Assembly: GCA_025757645.1 (NCBI GenBank)
Contig: CP107216.1
Location: 867,501-931,500, forward strand
DNA length: 64,000 nucleotides
Source: Clostridiales bacterium
Lineage (GTDB): Bacteria > Bacillota > Clostridia > Oscillospirales > Oscillospiraceae
Direction of reading: 5' to 3'
The notes below the pieces were generated by a model. It was not told the DNA's origin. It searched no databases and saw only the letters and a list, made by a program, of their open reading frames with translations. Positions 24,339-32,606 of this stretch are shown piece by piece (position 1 is the stretch's first letter; every line of letters begins with the position of its first letter). Made by a program: the position numbers and the translations under genes.

Positions 24339-25511
24339 ATGAAGGATCTGCTGCTCTGTAAGCCCGGGGAGATCTTCCTCAAGGGGCTCAACAAGCACTA
24401 TTTTGAAGAGAGGCTGGTCGCAAACGTCAAGCGCCGGCTCAAACCCATCGGCCACTTCCGCGTGACGTATCTGCAGTCGGCGCTGTACATCGAGGCCGCC
24501 GACGACGCGGCTGACCTCGACGCGGCGTATGACGCCGTGCGCAAGGTATTCGGCATTGCAACGATCACGCGCGCGGCCGCCTGCGAGAAGGACAAGGACG
24601 CCATCACGGCGCTTGCCAAGTCGTACCTGCACGACGCGATGACGGCGGCGCACAGCTTCAAGGTGGAGACCAAGCGCTCGGACAAGCGCTTTCCCATGAC
24701 GAGCATCGAGCTGTCGCAGTATGTCGGCGGCGAGCTCGCCGAGGCGTTTCCCAATACGGCCGTCGACGTGCACGACCCGGAGCTGACCGTGCGCCTTGAG
24801 GTGCGCGAGCAGGCGGCGTATGTCCACGCGCAGGCCGTCGAGGCGGCGGGCGGCATGCCCGTCGGCTGCAACGGCGCGGCCGTGACGCTGCTGTCCGGCG
24901 GCATCGACAGCCCCGTGTCCTCGTACATGATCGCAAAGCGCGGCGTGCGCCTCGTCCCCGTGCACTTTTTCTCCTTCCCGTACACGTCGGAGCTCGCCAA
25001 GGAGAAGGTCCTCTCGCTGGCCAAAGAGCTCACGGCCTACACCGGCCGCATGACGCTGCAGATTGTGCCCTTCACGCACATCCAGGAGGAGATCCGCCGC
25101 GCCTGCCCGGAGGAATACTTCACGCTCATCATGCGCCGGTTCATGATGCGCATCGCCGAGGACATCGCCGCGCACAACGAGTGCAAGGCCATCGTCACCG
25201 GTGAAAATCTCGGCCAGGTCGCCAGCCAGACCATGGAGGCCATGGCCTGCACGCAGGACGTGACGCACTTGCCCGTGCTCCAGCCGCTCATCGGCATGGA
25301 CAAGCGCGATATCGTGAAGATCGCGCGCGAGATCGGCACATTTGACACATCCATCCTCCCGTATGAGGATTGCTGCACGGTCTTCACCCCGCGCCACCCC
25401 AAGACCCGCCCGACCGTGGCGGAGGTCGCGGAGGCGGAGTCCGCGCTCGACATCGACGCGCTCGTGCACGAGGCAGTGGACGGAATTGAAAGGATCCGGA
25501 TCGATTTATGA
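24339..25511 (+). CDS. thiI: tRNA 4-thiouridine synthase ThiI
   Basis: Catalyses ATP-dependent sulfur insertion at U8 of tRNA (and takes part in thiazole synthesis in some bacteria). The 390 residues show a ferredoxin-like plus THUMP region (about 1-165) and the PP-loop ATPase LLSGGIDSPVSSYM at about 188-200. They also contain GENLGQVASQT and the cysteine-containing DCCTVFTPRHPKT. It is the short form without a C-terminal rhodanese domain, as in Bacillus, so sulfur would be delivered by a cysteine desulfurase encoded elsewhere. Its stop overlaps the cinA start by four bases. Confidence 0.95.
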   Translation: MKDLLLCKPGEIFLKGLNKHYFEERLVANVKRRLKPIGHFRVTYLQSALYIEAADDAADLDAAYDAVRKVFGIATITRAAACEKDKDAITALAKSYLHDAMTAAHSFKVETKRSDKRFPMTSIELSQYVGGELAEAFPNTAVDVHDPELTVRLEVREQAAYVHAQAVEAAGGMPVGCNGAAVTLLSGGIDSPVSSYMIAKRGVRLVPVHFFSFPYTSELAKEKVLSLAKELTAYTGRMTLQIVPFTHIQEEIRRACPEEYFTLIMRRFMMRIAEDIAAHNECKAIVTGENLGQVASQTMEAMACTQDVTHLPVLQPLIGMDKRDIVKIAREIGTFDTSILPYEDCCTVFTPRHPKTRPTVAEVAEAESALDIDALVHEAVDGIERIRIDL

Positions 25512-26767
25512 ATGCAGAACTCATTGCCGTCGGCACCGAACTGCTCCTCGGCGACACCATCAATACCGACGCGGCCGCGGTCGCGCGCCTGCTCTCGGAG
25601 CTGGGCATCAACGTCTACTGGCAGACCGTCGTCGGCGATAACCGCGCGCGGCTCGAGCAGGCGGTGCAGCTTGCCCGCACGCGCGCCGACCTCATCATCA
25701 CGACCGGCGGCCTCGGCCCGACGTGCGACGACCTGACCAAGGAGGTCGTGGCCGGCGCGTTCGGTATCCCGCTTGAACTCAACAAGGCCGAGGAGGAGCG
25801 CCTGCGCGGCCTGTACCGCGAGCGTCACACCTACATGACGGAAAATCACCTGCAGCAGGTCATGCTGCCGCGCGGCTGCACCGTGCTGCAAAACGACTGG
25901 GGCACAGCCCCGGCCTGCGCGTTTGAGGCCGACGGCTGTCTCGTCATCATGCTGCCCGGCCCGCCGCTGGAGTGTGAGCCGCTGCTGCGCTACCGCGTGC
26001 GCCCGCTGCTCGCCGCGCGCGGGGACGGCATCATTGTCTCGCACAGCGTCAAGATCTTCGGCATCGGCGAGGGCACGATGGAGTACCAGCTGCGCGATCT
26101 CATGAACGAGATGCAAAATCCGACGCTCGCGCCCTATGCCAAGGAGGGCGAGTGCCTCGTGCGCGTCACGGCCAAGGCCGCCACGGAGGCCGAGGCCGAG
26201 ACCATGATCGCCCCGTGCCTCGCGCGCGTGCAGCGCGAGCTCGGCGCTTTTGCCTACGGCGTCGACACGCCGAATATCGAGACGTGCGCGGCTGAGCTCC
26301 TGCTCGCGCAGCACAAGACCATTGCCGTGGCCGACAGCTGCACCGGCGGCCTGCTCGGCGACCTGCTCACGAATGTGCCGGGTGCGTCGGCCGTGTTTGC
26401 CGGCGGCATCATCGCCTATAACGACGAGACCAAGACCCGCCTGCTCGGTGTCGACCCCGCGCTCATCGCGCGCTGCGGCGCCGTCAGCCCCGAGGTCGCG
26501 GCCGCGATGGCCGAGCATGTGCGCGCCGCTTTCGGCACGGACCTCGGCCTGAGCATCACGGGTCTTGCCGGCCCGGACGGCGACGGTGTGCACACCGTCG
26601 GCACGCTCTTCGTGGCCCTCGCCACGCCGGACGGCACGTTCCACCGCACGCTGCACAAGGACAAGTGGGGGCGCGTGCGCATCAAGCACGCGGCGGCCAA
26701 CCACGCCTTCGACATGCTGCGGCGCTACCTCACCGGTCTGCCGGTGGAGATGGAGGAAAACCGCTGA
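25508..26767 (+). CDS. cinA: CinA-family protein (competence/damage-inducible; PncC domain)
   Basis: Two-domain CinA of 419 residues. The N-terminal MoCF/COG1058 domain (AELIAVGTELLLGDTINTD, ITTGGLGPTCDDLTKE) acts as an NMN/ADP-ribose pyrophosphatase in characterised members. The C-terminal CinA domain (VADSCTGGLLGDLLTNVPG, SITGLAGPDG) corresponds to nicotinamide-nucleotide deamidase PncC. Role: pyridine nucleotide recycling, with a historical link to competence. Translationally coupled to thiI through an ATGA overlap. Confidence 0.94.
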   Translation: MNAELIAVGTELLLGDTINTDAAAVARLLSELGINVYWQTVVGDNRARLEQAVQLARTRADLIITTGGLGPTCDDLTKEVVAGAFGIPLELNKAEEERLRGLYRERHTYMTENHLQQVMLPRGCTVLQNDWGTAPACAFEADGCLVIMLPGPPLECEPLLRYRVRPLLAARGDGIIVSHSVKIFGIGEGTMEYQLRDLMNEMQNPTLAPYAKEGECLVRVTAKAATEAEAETMIAPCLARVQRELGAFAYGVDTPNIETCAAELLLAQHKTIAVADSCTGGLLGDLLTNVPGASAVFAGGIIAYNDETKTRLLGVDPALIARCGAVSPEVAAAMAEHVRAAFGTDLGLSITGLAGPDGDGVHTVGTLFVALATPDGTFHRTLHKDKWGRVRIKHAAANHAFDMLRRYLTGLPVEMEENR

Positions 26768-26788
26768 TGCGATCATCTGCTTTTTTCT

Positions 26789-26814
26789 GCGGCCGGGGCA
26801 GCTGTCCCGGCCGC
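26789..26814 (+). other. Hairpin between cinA and ugd
   Basis: GCGGCCGGG / CCCGGCCGC with an eight-base loop, preceded by TTTTTT but not followed by a T tract on the plus strand. A weak barrier at most between the cinA and ugd parts of the run. Confidence 0.4.
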
Positions 26815-26854
26815 GTTGTGACCCATGCATGATTTGAGAAACCGGAGAATGCCT

Positions 26855-28042
26855 ATGAACATCACCGTAGCCGGTGTGGGCTATGTCGGCCTGGCGCAGG
26901 CGGTGCTGCTCGCGCAGCACAACGCCGTCACCGCCGTGACCACGACCCCCGCCAAAGCCGAACAGATCAACCGCGGCGTCTCGCCGATCGTCGACGCCGA
27001 GATCACAGACTTCCTGCGCACGAAGCCGCTGACGCTCACGGCGACCGTGGACGCCGAGCAGGCCTACCGCACGGCCGACGTAGTCGTCATTGCCACGCCG
27101 ACGGACTATGACCCCGAGCGCAACCTCTTCAACACCTCGACCGTCGAGGCAGTGCTCACGCTCGTCGGCCGGGTCAACCCCGGCGCGCTCGTGGTCATCA
27201 AGTCCACGGTGCCGGTCGGCTATACGGAGCGCATCGTGGGCAGGTTTTGCTGCGCACGGCTGCTGTTCTCGCCGGAGTTTCTGCGCGAGGGCAGGGCGCT
27301 GTATGATAACCTGCACCCGAGCCGCATCGTGGTCGGCCGCCCGCACGGCGGCACGGCGACGGAGGCGGACGCGCGCCGGTTCGCGTCTCTGCTGCAGCAG
27401 GGCGCGGCGGAGCGCGACATCCCCACGCTCTACCCGAACGCGACGGAGGCCGAGGCCATCAAGCTCTTTGCCAACACGTACCTCGCCGTGCGCGTGAGCT
27501 ATTTTAACGAGCTCGACACCTACTGCGAGCTCAAGGGACTCGACACGCGCCAGGTCATCGACGGCGTGTGCCTTGACCCGCGCATCGGCGCACATTACAA
27601 CAATCCGTCGTTCGGCTACGGCGGCTACTGTCTGCCGAAGGACACGCGCCAGCTGGTGGCGAACTTCGGCGACATTCCGAACCGCATCATCAGCGCCGCC
27701 GTCACGGCCAATGACGAGCGCAAGGATCACATCGCCCGTCAGATCCTGCAAAGGGCGGCGGGCGGCGTCGTCGGCGTGTACCGCCTGACGATGAAGGCGG
27801 ACTCCGACAATTTCCGCGAGTCGAGCATCCGCGGCGTTATCGAGCGGCTGCGCCGCGCGGGCGCGAGCGTCGTCATCTATGAGCCGACGCTCAAGGCGGC
27901 CGCCTTCGACGGCCTGCCGGTGATCGCGTCGCTCGCGGAGTTCAAGCGCATGGCGGCCGTGATCGTTGCCAACCGCACCGAGTCCGCGCTCGACGACGTG
28001 CCGGAGAAGGTATACACCCGCGACCTGTACCGCAGAGACTGA
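26855..28042 (+). CDS. UDP-glucose/nucleotide-sugar 6-dehydrogenase family protein
   Basis: NAD-dependent dehydrogenase that oxidises UDP-glucose (or a related nucleotide sugar) to the uronic acid for surface polysaccharides. The 395 residues start MNITVAGVGYVGLAQAVLL, a GxGxxG Rossmann motif, with STVPVGYTER and the catalytic cysteine in FGYGGYCLPKDT. Start at 26855: GGAG seven bases upstream; two further in-frame ATGs lie upstream without a site. Neighbours rfbA and rfbB are also nucleotide-sugar genes, suggesting a common glycan. Substrate could also be UDP-GlcNAc-type sugars. Confidence 0.88.
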   Translation: MNITVAGVGYVGLAQAVLLAQHNAVTAVTTTPAKAEQINRGVSPIVDAEITDFLRTKPLTLTATVDAEQAYRTADVVVIATPTDYDPERNLFNTSTVEAVLTLVGRVNPGALVVIKSTVPVGYTERIVGRFCCARLLFSPEFLREGRALYDNLHPSRIVVGRPHGGTATEADARRFASLLQQGAAERDIPTLYPNATEAEAIKLFANTYLAVRVSYFNELDTYCELKGLDTRQVIDGVCLDPRIGAHYNNPSFGYGGYCLPKDTRQLVANFGDIPNRIISAAVTANDERKDHIARQILQRAAGGVVGVYRLTMKADSDNFRESSIRGVIERLRRAGASVVIYEPTLKAAAFDGLPVIASLAEFKRMAAVIVANRTESALDDVPEKVYTRDLYRRD

Positions 28043-28059
28043 AAAGGGAGGCACAGACG

Positions 28060-28962
28060 ATGAAAGGCATCATCCTCGCCGGTGGCTCCGGCACGCGGCT
28101 GTACCCGCTCACGCGGGTCACGTCCAAGCAGCTGCTGCCCGTGTACGACAAGCCCATGATCTATTACCCGCTCTCGACGCTCATGCTCGCGGGCATCCGC
28201 GACATTCTCATCATCTCCACGCCGGAGGACACGCCGCGTTTCGAGCGCCTGCTCGGCGACGGGAGCCAGTTCGGCATCCGCCTGTCCTACGCGGTGCAGC
28301 CGCACCCGGACGGGCTCGCGCAGGCGTTTCTGATCGGGGCAGACTTCATCGGCGGCGACACGTGCGCCATGATCCTCGGCGACAATATTTTCTACGGCAA
28401 CCGCTTTCGCAGCAACCTGTGCGAGGCGGTCGCAAATGCCGAGGCGGGCTATGCCACGATCTTCGGCTACCACGTCAAAGACCCGGAGCGCTTCGGCGTT
28501 GTGGAGTTTGACCAGGACAAGCGCGTGCTGTCCGTGGAGGAAAAGCCGGCGCACCCGCGCTCGAACTACTGCGTCACGGGCCTGTATTTTTACGACAACC
28601 GCGTCGTGGACATGGCACGGCAGGTGCGCCCGTCCGCCCGCGGCGAGCTGGAGATCACGGATCTCAACCGGCTCTATCTTGATGCCGACCGGCTGAAGGT
28701 GCAGCTGCTCGGCCGCGGGTTTGCCTGGCTCGACACCGGTACGGTCGAGAGCCTCATGGACGCGGCGGTCTTTGTCCAGACGGTGCAGAACCGCCAGGAC
28801 GTGATCATTTCCGCGCCGGAAGAGGTGGCCTATCACATGGGCTGGCTCACGAAGGCGCAGCTGCTGGCCGCCGCTGCGCGCTATGACCACTCGCCCTACG
28901 GCACGCACCTGCGCGCGGTCGCGGAGGACAAACTTGTGTTTGAGAGGGAGCTGCATGACTAG
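28060..28962 (+). CDS. rfbA: Glucose-1-phosphate thymidylyltransferase
   Basis: Makes dTDP-glucose from glucose-1-phosphate and dTTP, the entry step of dTDP-deoxysugar synthesis. The 300 residues carry the classical GGSGTRLYPLT-VTSKQLLPVYDKPMI pattern, LGDNIFYG for metal/nucleotide binding, EEKPAHPRSN and WLDTGTVESL. Length and motifs match RmlA closely. AGGGAGG precedes the ATG. It overlaps rfbB by eight bases, so the two are translationally coupled. Confidence 0.96.
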   Translation: MKGIILAGGSGTRLYPLTRVTSKQLLPVYDKPMIYYPLSTLMLAGIRDILIISTPEDTPRFERLLGDGSQFGIRLSYAVQPHPDGLAQAFLIGADFIGGDTCAMILGDNIFYGNRFRSNLCEAVANAEAGYATIFGYHVKDPERFGVVEFDQDKRVLSVEEKPAHPRSNYCVTGLYFYDNRVVDMARQVRPSARGELEITDLNRLYLDADRLKVQLLGRGFAWLDTGTVESLMDAAVFVQTVQNRQDVIISAPEEVAYHMGWLTKAQLLAAAARYDHSPYGTHLRAVAEDKLVFERELHD

Positions 28963-29983
28963 ATTCGTCACGGGCGGCGCCGGCTTCATCGGCGCAAACT
29001 ACCTGTTTTATCTGCGCGGGCACTACCCGGACGACCGACTCGTGTGCATCGACAAGCTCACCTATGCCGGCGACCTCTCCACGCTCGCGCCGCTGCTCGG
29101 GCAGCCGAACTTCCGCTTTGCCAAGGTGGACATCTGCGACCGGGAGGCGGTCTACGGCCTGTTTGAAGAAGAACATCCCGACGTGGTCGTGAACTTCGCG
29201 GCCGAGAGCCATGTGGATCGCTCGATCGCCGACCCGTCGCTGTTTCTGCAGACGAACATCATCGGCACGTCCGTGCTCATGGATGCCTGCCGTAAATACG
29301 GCAATGTGCGCTTTCATCAGGTCTCGACCGACGAGGTCTATGGCGACCTGCCGCTCGACCGGCCGGATCTGCTGTTCACCGAGCAGACACCGCTGCACAC
29401 CAGCTCACCCTACAGCAGCTCCAAGGCCGCGGCCGATCTGCTGGCGGGGGCGTACGGGCGCACGTACGGCCTGCCGGTCACGATCTCGCGCTGCTCGAAT
29501 AACTACGGGCCGTATCAGTTCCCGGAAAAGCTCATCCCGCTCATGATCGTAAATGCCCTCGCAGACCGGCCGCTGCCGGTGTACGGCCGGGGGCTGAACG
29601 TGCGCGACTGGCTGTATGTCGGCGATCACTGCCGGGCCATCGACCTTGTGGTCAACCACGGCCGCATCGGCGAGGTGTACAACATCGGCGGCCACAACGA
29701 GATGCGCAACATCGACATCGTGCGCCTGATCTGCCGCAAGCTCGGCAAGCCCGAGCGCCTCATCACCTACGTCGCCGACCGGCAGGGGCACGACCTGCGC
29801 TATGCCATCGACCCCACGAAGATCCACACGGAGCTCGGCTGGCTGCCGGAGACGCGCTTTGCCGACGGCATTGGCCGGACGATCGACTGGTATCTCGCCA
29901 ACCGTCCCTGGTGGGAGGAGATCCTCAGCGGGGCTTACCGCACCGGCTATGAACGGCTGTGCGGCGGCAGCCCCACGCCGTGA
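28955..29983 (+). CDS. rfbB: dTDP-glucose 4,6-dehydratase
   Basis: NAD-dependent extended SDR enzyme producing dTDP-4-keto-6-deoxyglucose. The 342 residues contain the cofactor motif VTGGAGFIGANY, AESHVDRSI, STDEVYGDL and the catalytic YSSSKAAADLL, followed by SRCSNNYGPYQFPEK. Start at 28955 inside the rfbA end. RfbC and RfbD genes, which would complete dTDP-rhamnose, are not next door, so the fate of the keto sugar is open. A very strong terminator follows and probably ends the whole run that began at 12.5 kb. Confidence 0.96.
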   Translation: MTRFVTGGAGFIGANYLFYLRGHYPDDRLVCIDKLTYAGDLSTLAPLLGQPNFRFAKVDICDREAVYGLFEEEHPDVVVNFAAESHVDRSIADPSLFLQTNIIGTSVLMDACRKYGNVRFHQVSTDEVYGDLPLDRPDLLFTEQTPLHTSSPYSSSKAAADLLAGAYGRTYGLPVTISRCSNNYGPYQFPEKLIPLMIVNALADRPLPVYGRGLNVRDWLYVGDHCRAIDLVVNHGRIGEVYNIGGHNEMRNIDIVRLICRKLGKPERLITYVADRQGHDLRYAIDPTKIHTELGWLPETRFADGIGRTIDWYLANRPWWEEILSGAYRTGYERLCGGSPTP

Positions 29984-29996
29984 GCGCCAAGATCCA

Positions 29997-30038
29997 AAAA
30001 CCGCAGGCCCCGGAGCGCGCTCCGGGGCCTGCGGTTTT
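29997..30038 (+). terminator. Strong bidirectional terminator after rfbB
   Basis: A 20-bp perfect stem from AAAACCGCAGGCCCC to GGGGCCTGCGGTTTT with a two-base apex, T-rich on both strands. It ends the plus-strand operon and the minus-strand acetyltransferase transcript. Confidence 0.95.
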
Positions 30039-30056
30039 CTTTATACGGTCTCGCCG

Positions 30057-30614
30057 TTATGGTTCGCTGCCCATCCACTTTTCCAGGCACACGAGCGCGA
30101 CGCCGTCGATGCCGTTGAACGTGCACGGTACGATCCCGGCCTCGCGGTAGCCGAGATAGGCGTAGAGCCGGCGGGCGTTGGCGTTTTTCGCGTTCGTGTC
30201 GATGCGCAGCTCCGGGCAGCCGTGCTCCCGGGCGTATTGTTCATAAAAACGCACGAACTGCGTGCCGTAGCCGTGCCCGGCGGCCGCCGGGTCAACGACG
30301 AGCGTGTGCAGCACGAGCACCTGCTCCGGCGCTGCGTCGTGCGCCCACGGCACCTCGGCATACACCGGCACCTGTTCGCGGTTGATGCGCCCGGCGGCAT
30401 AGACAGTGCCGTCGCTCTCCAGCACGAACAGCTCGCCGGCGTCCAGCGCGGCCTGTGCGGTCGCGCGCGTCGGGTACACGCCGCGCACCCAGCCGATGCT
30501 GACGTTCCCGGCCTCCTCGGCCGTGTGGATCGCGTCATAGATCTCTTCAATGCGCGCAAGGTCGTGCGCAGCTGCTGGGCGGATGATCGCCCTGGGTACT
30601 GCCTCCTGTCTCAT
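30057..30614 (-). CDS. GNAT-family N-acetyltransferase
   Basis: A 185-residue acetyltransferase with the GNAT core: IIRPAAAHDLARIEEIY at the N terminus, VLHTLVVDPAAAGHGYGTQFV (acetyl-CoA binding motif A, here GHGYG) and ELRIDTNAKNANARRLYAYLGY (motif B). Substrate is not predictable. It overlaps the upstream SGNH hydrolase gene by four bases (ATGA), so the two are cotranscribed from the promoter at 31869-31897. Confidence 0.9.
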   Translation of the reverse strand: MRQEAVPRAIIRPAAAHDLARIEEIYDAIHTAEEAGNVSIGWVRGVYPTRATAQAALDAGELFVLESDGTVYAAGRINREQVPVYAEVPWAHDAAPEQVLVLHTLVVDPAAAGHGYGTQFVRFYEQYAREHGCPELRIDTNAKNANARRLYAYLGYREAGIVPCTFNGIDGVALVCLEKWMGSEP

Positions 30615-31834
30615 GTCACAAAGATGTCTTCCGGGATCAGCGCGGCGAGCGCCCGCTGCCCGGCCGGGGTGTGGTGCACGCCGTCGGTCGTGTAGGCCGG
30701 GACGAGCGCGTCCGGATCGTTGGGGTCGGCCAGAGCGTCGAGTGGGATGTACCCGTCGGCGGGGCAGTCCGCGCCCTGAAACCAGGCGTTGAGCTCCAGC
30801 CGCAGCGCGTCATATTCCGGCGACCACTGAATGTCGTCCCCGCGGCCGAAGAGGTTGCGCGTGTAGCCCTTCCACGGCGTGAGCTCGCAAAACCAGATGC
30901 GCATGCCCTGTGCGTGGGCCATGTCGGCAAGTGCGCGGTAGCCCGCCGTCATCTGCGCGAACGTCACCGGGGTCAGCAGCCCCTGCTTGCTCTGGCAGTG
31001 CGGGTGGATGAGATCGTTCGCGCCGAGCTTGACGAGCACCATGTCCGCGCCCGCCTGCGCGAGCACATCGCGCGCGAAGCGCTTTACGCCCGCGCCGCCG
31101 AGCAGCTTTGCCGCGCGGCCCACGCCGTCGGCCACCAGCCGGTCGCCCTTGATGGCGGCCTGCGTCACGCTTACGTTTTCAATGCCATCGGCGCGCAGGC
31201 GCGCGGCCAGCAGGCGCGGCAGCTCGTTTGCCACGGTCGAGTCGCCGAAGATGACGCACGCATGCGTCCCGGCCGCGGCCAGCACGTCGATCTCCGTGAG
31301 CGCGGGGATGACCTCATACGCGCCGGAGTCCGCCGTGTGCTGCATCGGCACGGCCATGTGCAGCAGAGTGCGGCGCGTGCAGTTGCCGAGCTCGGCATGG
31401 CTGCATCCGCCGATGAGTCCAATCGTGCGCATGGCGTTGATGCCGCGGTAAAAGACCGTCACGGCCAGCGTCTGCCCGGCGGCGACCGGCAGCGCGGCCG
31501 CGTCGGACGTGCAGCTTTCTCCCGCGCCGATGCGCACGTGCGTCTGCCCGCCGAAGGTCACGGTGCGCAGCGTGGCGGGGTCAATGCCGCGTGCATCGTC
31601 TGCGCCGATGGCGATGGTACAGGCCGCCACGTGCAGCGGCAGCACGCCGAAGATGTTCGAGAGCGTCAGGCGCACGTGCGTGCCCCCGGCCGTGAGCTGC
31701 ACGGCCGTGCGCGCGGATACATCCGTCACGGCCACGCCGAGCCGGTCGAGCACGCCGGACTCGGACAGGCTCGCGTCGATGGGGCTGGTGCTCCACGCGC
31801 TGACCCAGCGGGCGGCAGTTTTGGAATCGTCCAT
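30611..31834 (-). CDS. SGNH/GDSL hydrolase with N-terminal beta domain
   Basis: A 407-residue SGNH hydrolase. An N-terminal beta-rich part (about 1-160, starting ARWVSAWSTSPID) precedes the catalytic domain with IFGDSTVAN (Ser), LVKLGANDLI (Asn) and TTDGVHHTPAGQ (Asp/His). This two-part layout is shared with carbohydrate-acting GDSL esterases. No signal peptide. Start set at 31834 because GGAGG lies eight bases upstream; the frame is open 21 codons further but without a ribosome site and across the promoter. Confidence 0.86.
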   Translation of the reverse strand: MDDSKTAARWVSAWSTSPIDASLSESGVLDRLGVAVTDVSARTAVQLTAGGTHVRLTLSNIFGVLPLHVAACTIAIGADDARGIDPATLRTVTFGGQTHVRIGAGESCTSDAAALPVAAGQTLAVTVFYRGINAMRTIGLIGGCSHAELGNCTRRTLLHMAVPMQHTADSGAYEVIPALTEIDVLAAAGTHACVIFGDSTVANELPRLLAARLRADGIENVSVTQAAIKGDRLVADGVGRAAKLLGGAGVKRFARDVLAQAGADMVLVKLGANDLIHPHCQSKQGLLTPVTFAQMTAGYRALADMAHAQGMRIWFCELTPWKGYTRNLFGRGDDIQWSPEYDALRLELNAWFQGADCPADGYIPLDALADPNDPDALVPAYTTDGVHHTPAGQRALAALIPEDIFVT

Positions 31835-31868
31835 GGCAAAACCTCCGAAAACGTAAGGATATGTAGTT

Positions 31869-31897
31869 ACAATAGGATGGTTTTCCGTAAAAGTCAA
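31869..31897 (-). promoter_or_regulatory. Promoter of the SGNH-GNAT unit
   Basis: Minus strand TTGACT, 17-bp spacer, TATTGT. It abuts the 5' end of the LCP remnant on the other strand. Confidence 0.6.
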
Positions 31898-32187
31898 CCG
31901 TGATCGTGCTCGCGCTGGTGAACAAGATGCTCGCGCAGGTCAAGGAGGACCCGGCGAGCGTGCTGGCAATCTATAACAACATCCGCCGCAACACGACGAC
32001 GAACATCAACACCGCCATGATGGTCTATCTGGCGCAGCAGGCAAGCGGGATGCACTTCTCGGGCGATATCGTCAACGTGCCCGGCACGTCGGTCATGGGC
32101 GCGCAGAAGCACGCAGAGTATCAGGTCGATCCCGATGCGCTGTTGGAGATGGTCCTGGATATTTTCTACGAGCCGGTGGATGGTTGA
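31891..32187 (+). pseudogene. 5'-truncated LytR-CpsA-Psr (LCP) protein remnant
   Basis: The frame after a TAA at 31888 encodes about 98 residues that resemble only the C-terminal part of an LCP-family wall-polymer ligase: ALVNKMLAQVKEDPASVLAI, NTTTNINTAMMVYLAQQAS, VPGTSVMGAQKHAEYQVDP. The membrane anchor and the catalytic arginine-rich core are absent. The only initiator is a GTG at 31900 with no ribosome site, and the break coincides with the divergent SGNH promoter. Best read as the surviving 3' end of a gene cut by a deletion or rearrangement. LCP proteins attach teichoic-acid-like polymers to peptidoglycan. Confidence 0.7.
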
Positions 32188-32195
32188 CTGAAAAC

Positions 32196-32216
32196 GGTTA
32201 TTTTTTGAAAATAACC
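32196..32216. repeat. Palindrome upstream of the mini wall-anchor gene
   Basis: Perfect 9-bp inverted repeat GGTTATTTT-TTG-AAAATAACC just after the LCP remnant stop. Could be a terminator stem for that remnant or a binding site. Confidence 0.55.
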
Positions 32217-32217
32217 C

Positions 32218-32246
32218 TTGCATTTTACACCGTTTCGGTGTAAAAT
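32218..32246 (+). promoter_or_regulatory. Promoter and palindromic operator of the mini wall-anchor gene
   Basis: TTGCAT, 17-bp spacer, TAAAAT. The whole spacer and -10 box are covered by a perfect 11-bp inverted repeat, ATTTTACACCG-TTT-CGGTGTAAAAT (32222-32246). That is the position expected for a dimeric repressor operator. Confidence 0.65.
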
Positions 32247-32293
32247 TATGCTACTATTAGAAGCTGTAAGTTTATGAATGGAGGAGTTACACA

Positions 32294-32539
32294 ATGAAGC
32301 GTTTTGTGGCCATTCTTCTGATACTCGTGCTTGTGTTTGCACTGTCGGCGACGGCGTTTGCTGCCAGCAATGTTACCAGCCCGGAGAAGGGCAACACGAA
32401 TCCGAATGTCAATCCCGATTCCGGCAAGACCTCTCCGCAGACCGGTGAATCCTTCAGCATCCTGTGGGTAATCCTGGCGGCCGTTGCTGCGGTCGGAGCG
32501 GTGCTGTTTTGCGGCAAAAAGCTGGTTCGCGCCAAGTAA
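32294..32539 (+). CDS. Miniature sortase-anchored surface protein (SPQTG)
   Basis: An 81-residue precursor. It has a signal peptide (MKRFVAILLILVLVFALSA, cleavage near AFA/A) and a spacer rich in Asn, Pro, Ser and Lys (SNVTSPEKGNTNPNVNPDSG). A sorting motif SPQTGES is followed by one hydrophobic helix (about 55-74) and a KKLVRAK tail. SPQTG fits the (S/P)PxTG motif used by class B sortase in Clostridioides difficile. After signal cleavage and cutting between T and G, only about 27 residues would remain on the wall. GGAGG precedes the ATG. A terminator separates it from the class B sortase gene 67 bp downstream. Function unknown. Confidence 0.8.
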   Translation: MKRFVAILLILVLVFALSATAFAASNVTSPEKGNTNPNVNPDSGKTSPQTGESFSILWVILAAVAAVGAVLFCGKKLVRAK

Positions 32540-32559
32540 GATGGCATAACTATGATAAC

Positions 32560-32590
32560 AAAGCTCCATGATTCGTTCATGGAGCTTTTG
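32560..32590 (+). terminator. Terminator/attenuator between mini wall-anchor gene and sortase
   Basis: AAAGCTCCATGA / TCATGGAGCTTT with a TTCGT loop, followed by TGTTTT. The sortase start lies only 17 bases further, so the sortase is probably expressed by read-through at a lower level. Confidence 0.8.
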
Positions 32591-32606
32591 TTTTATGAGG
32601 TGAACG

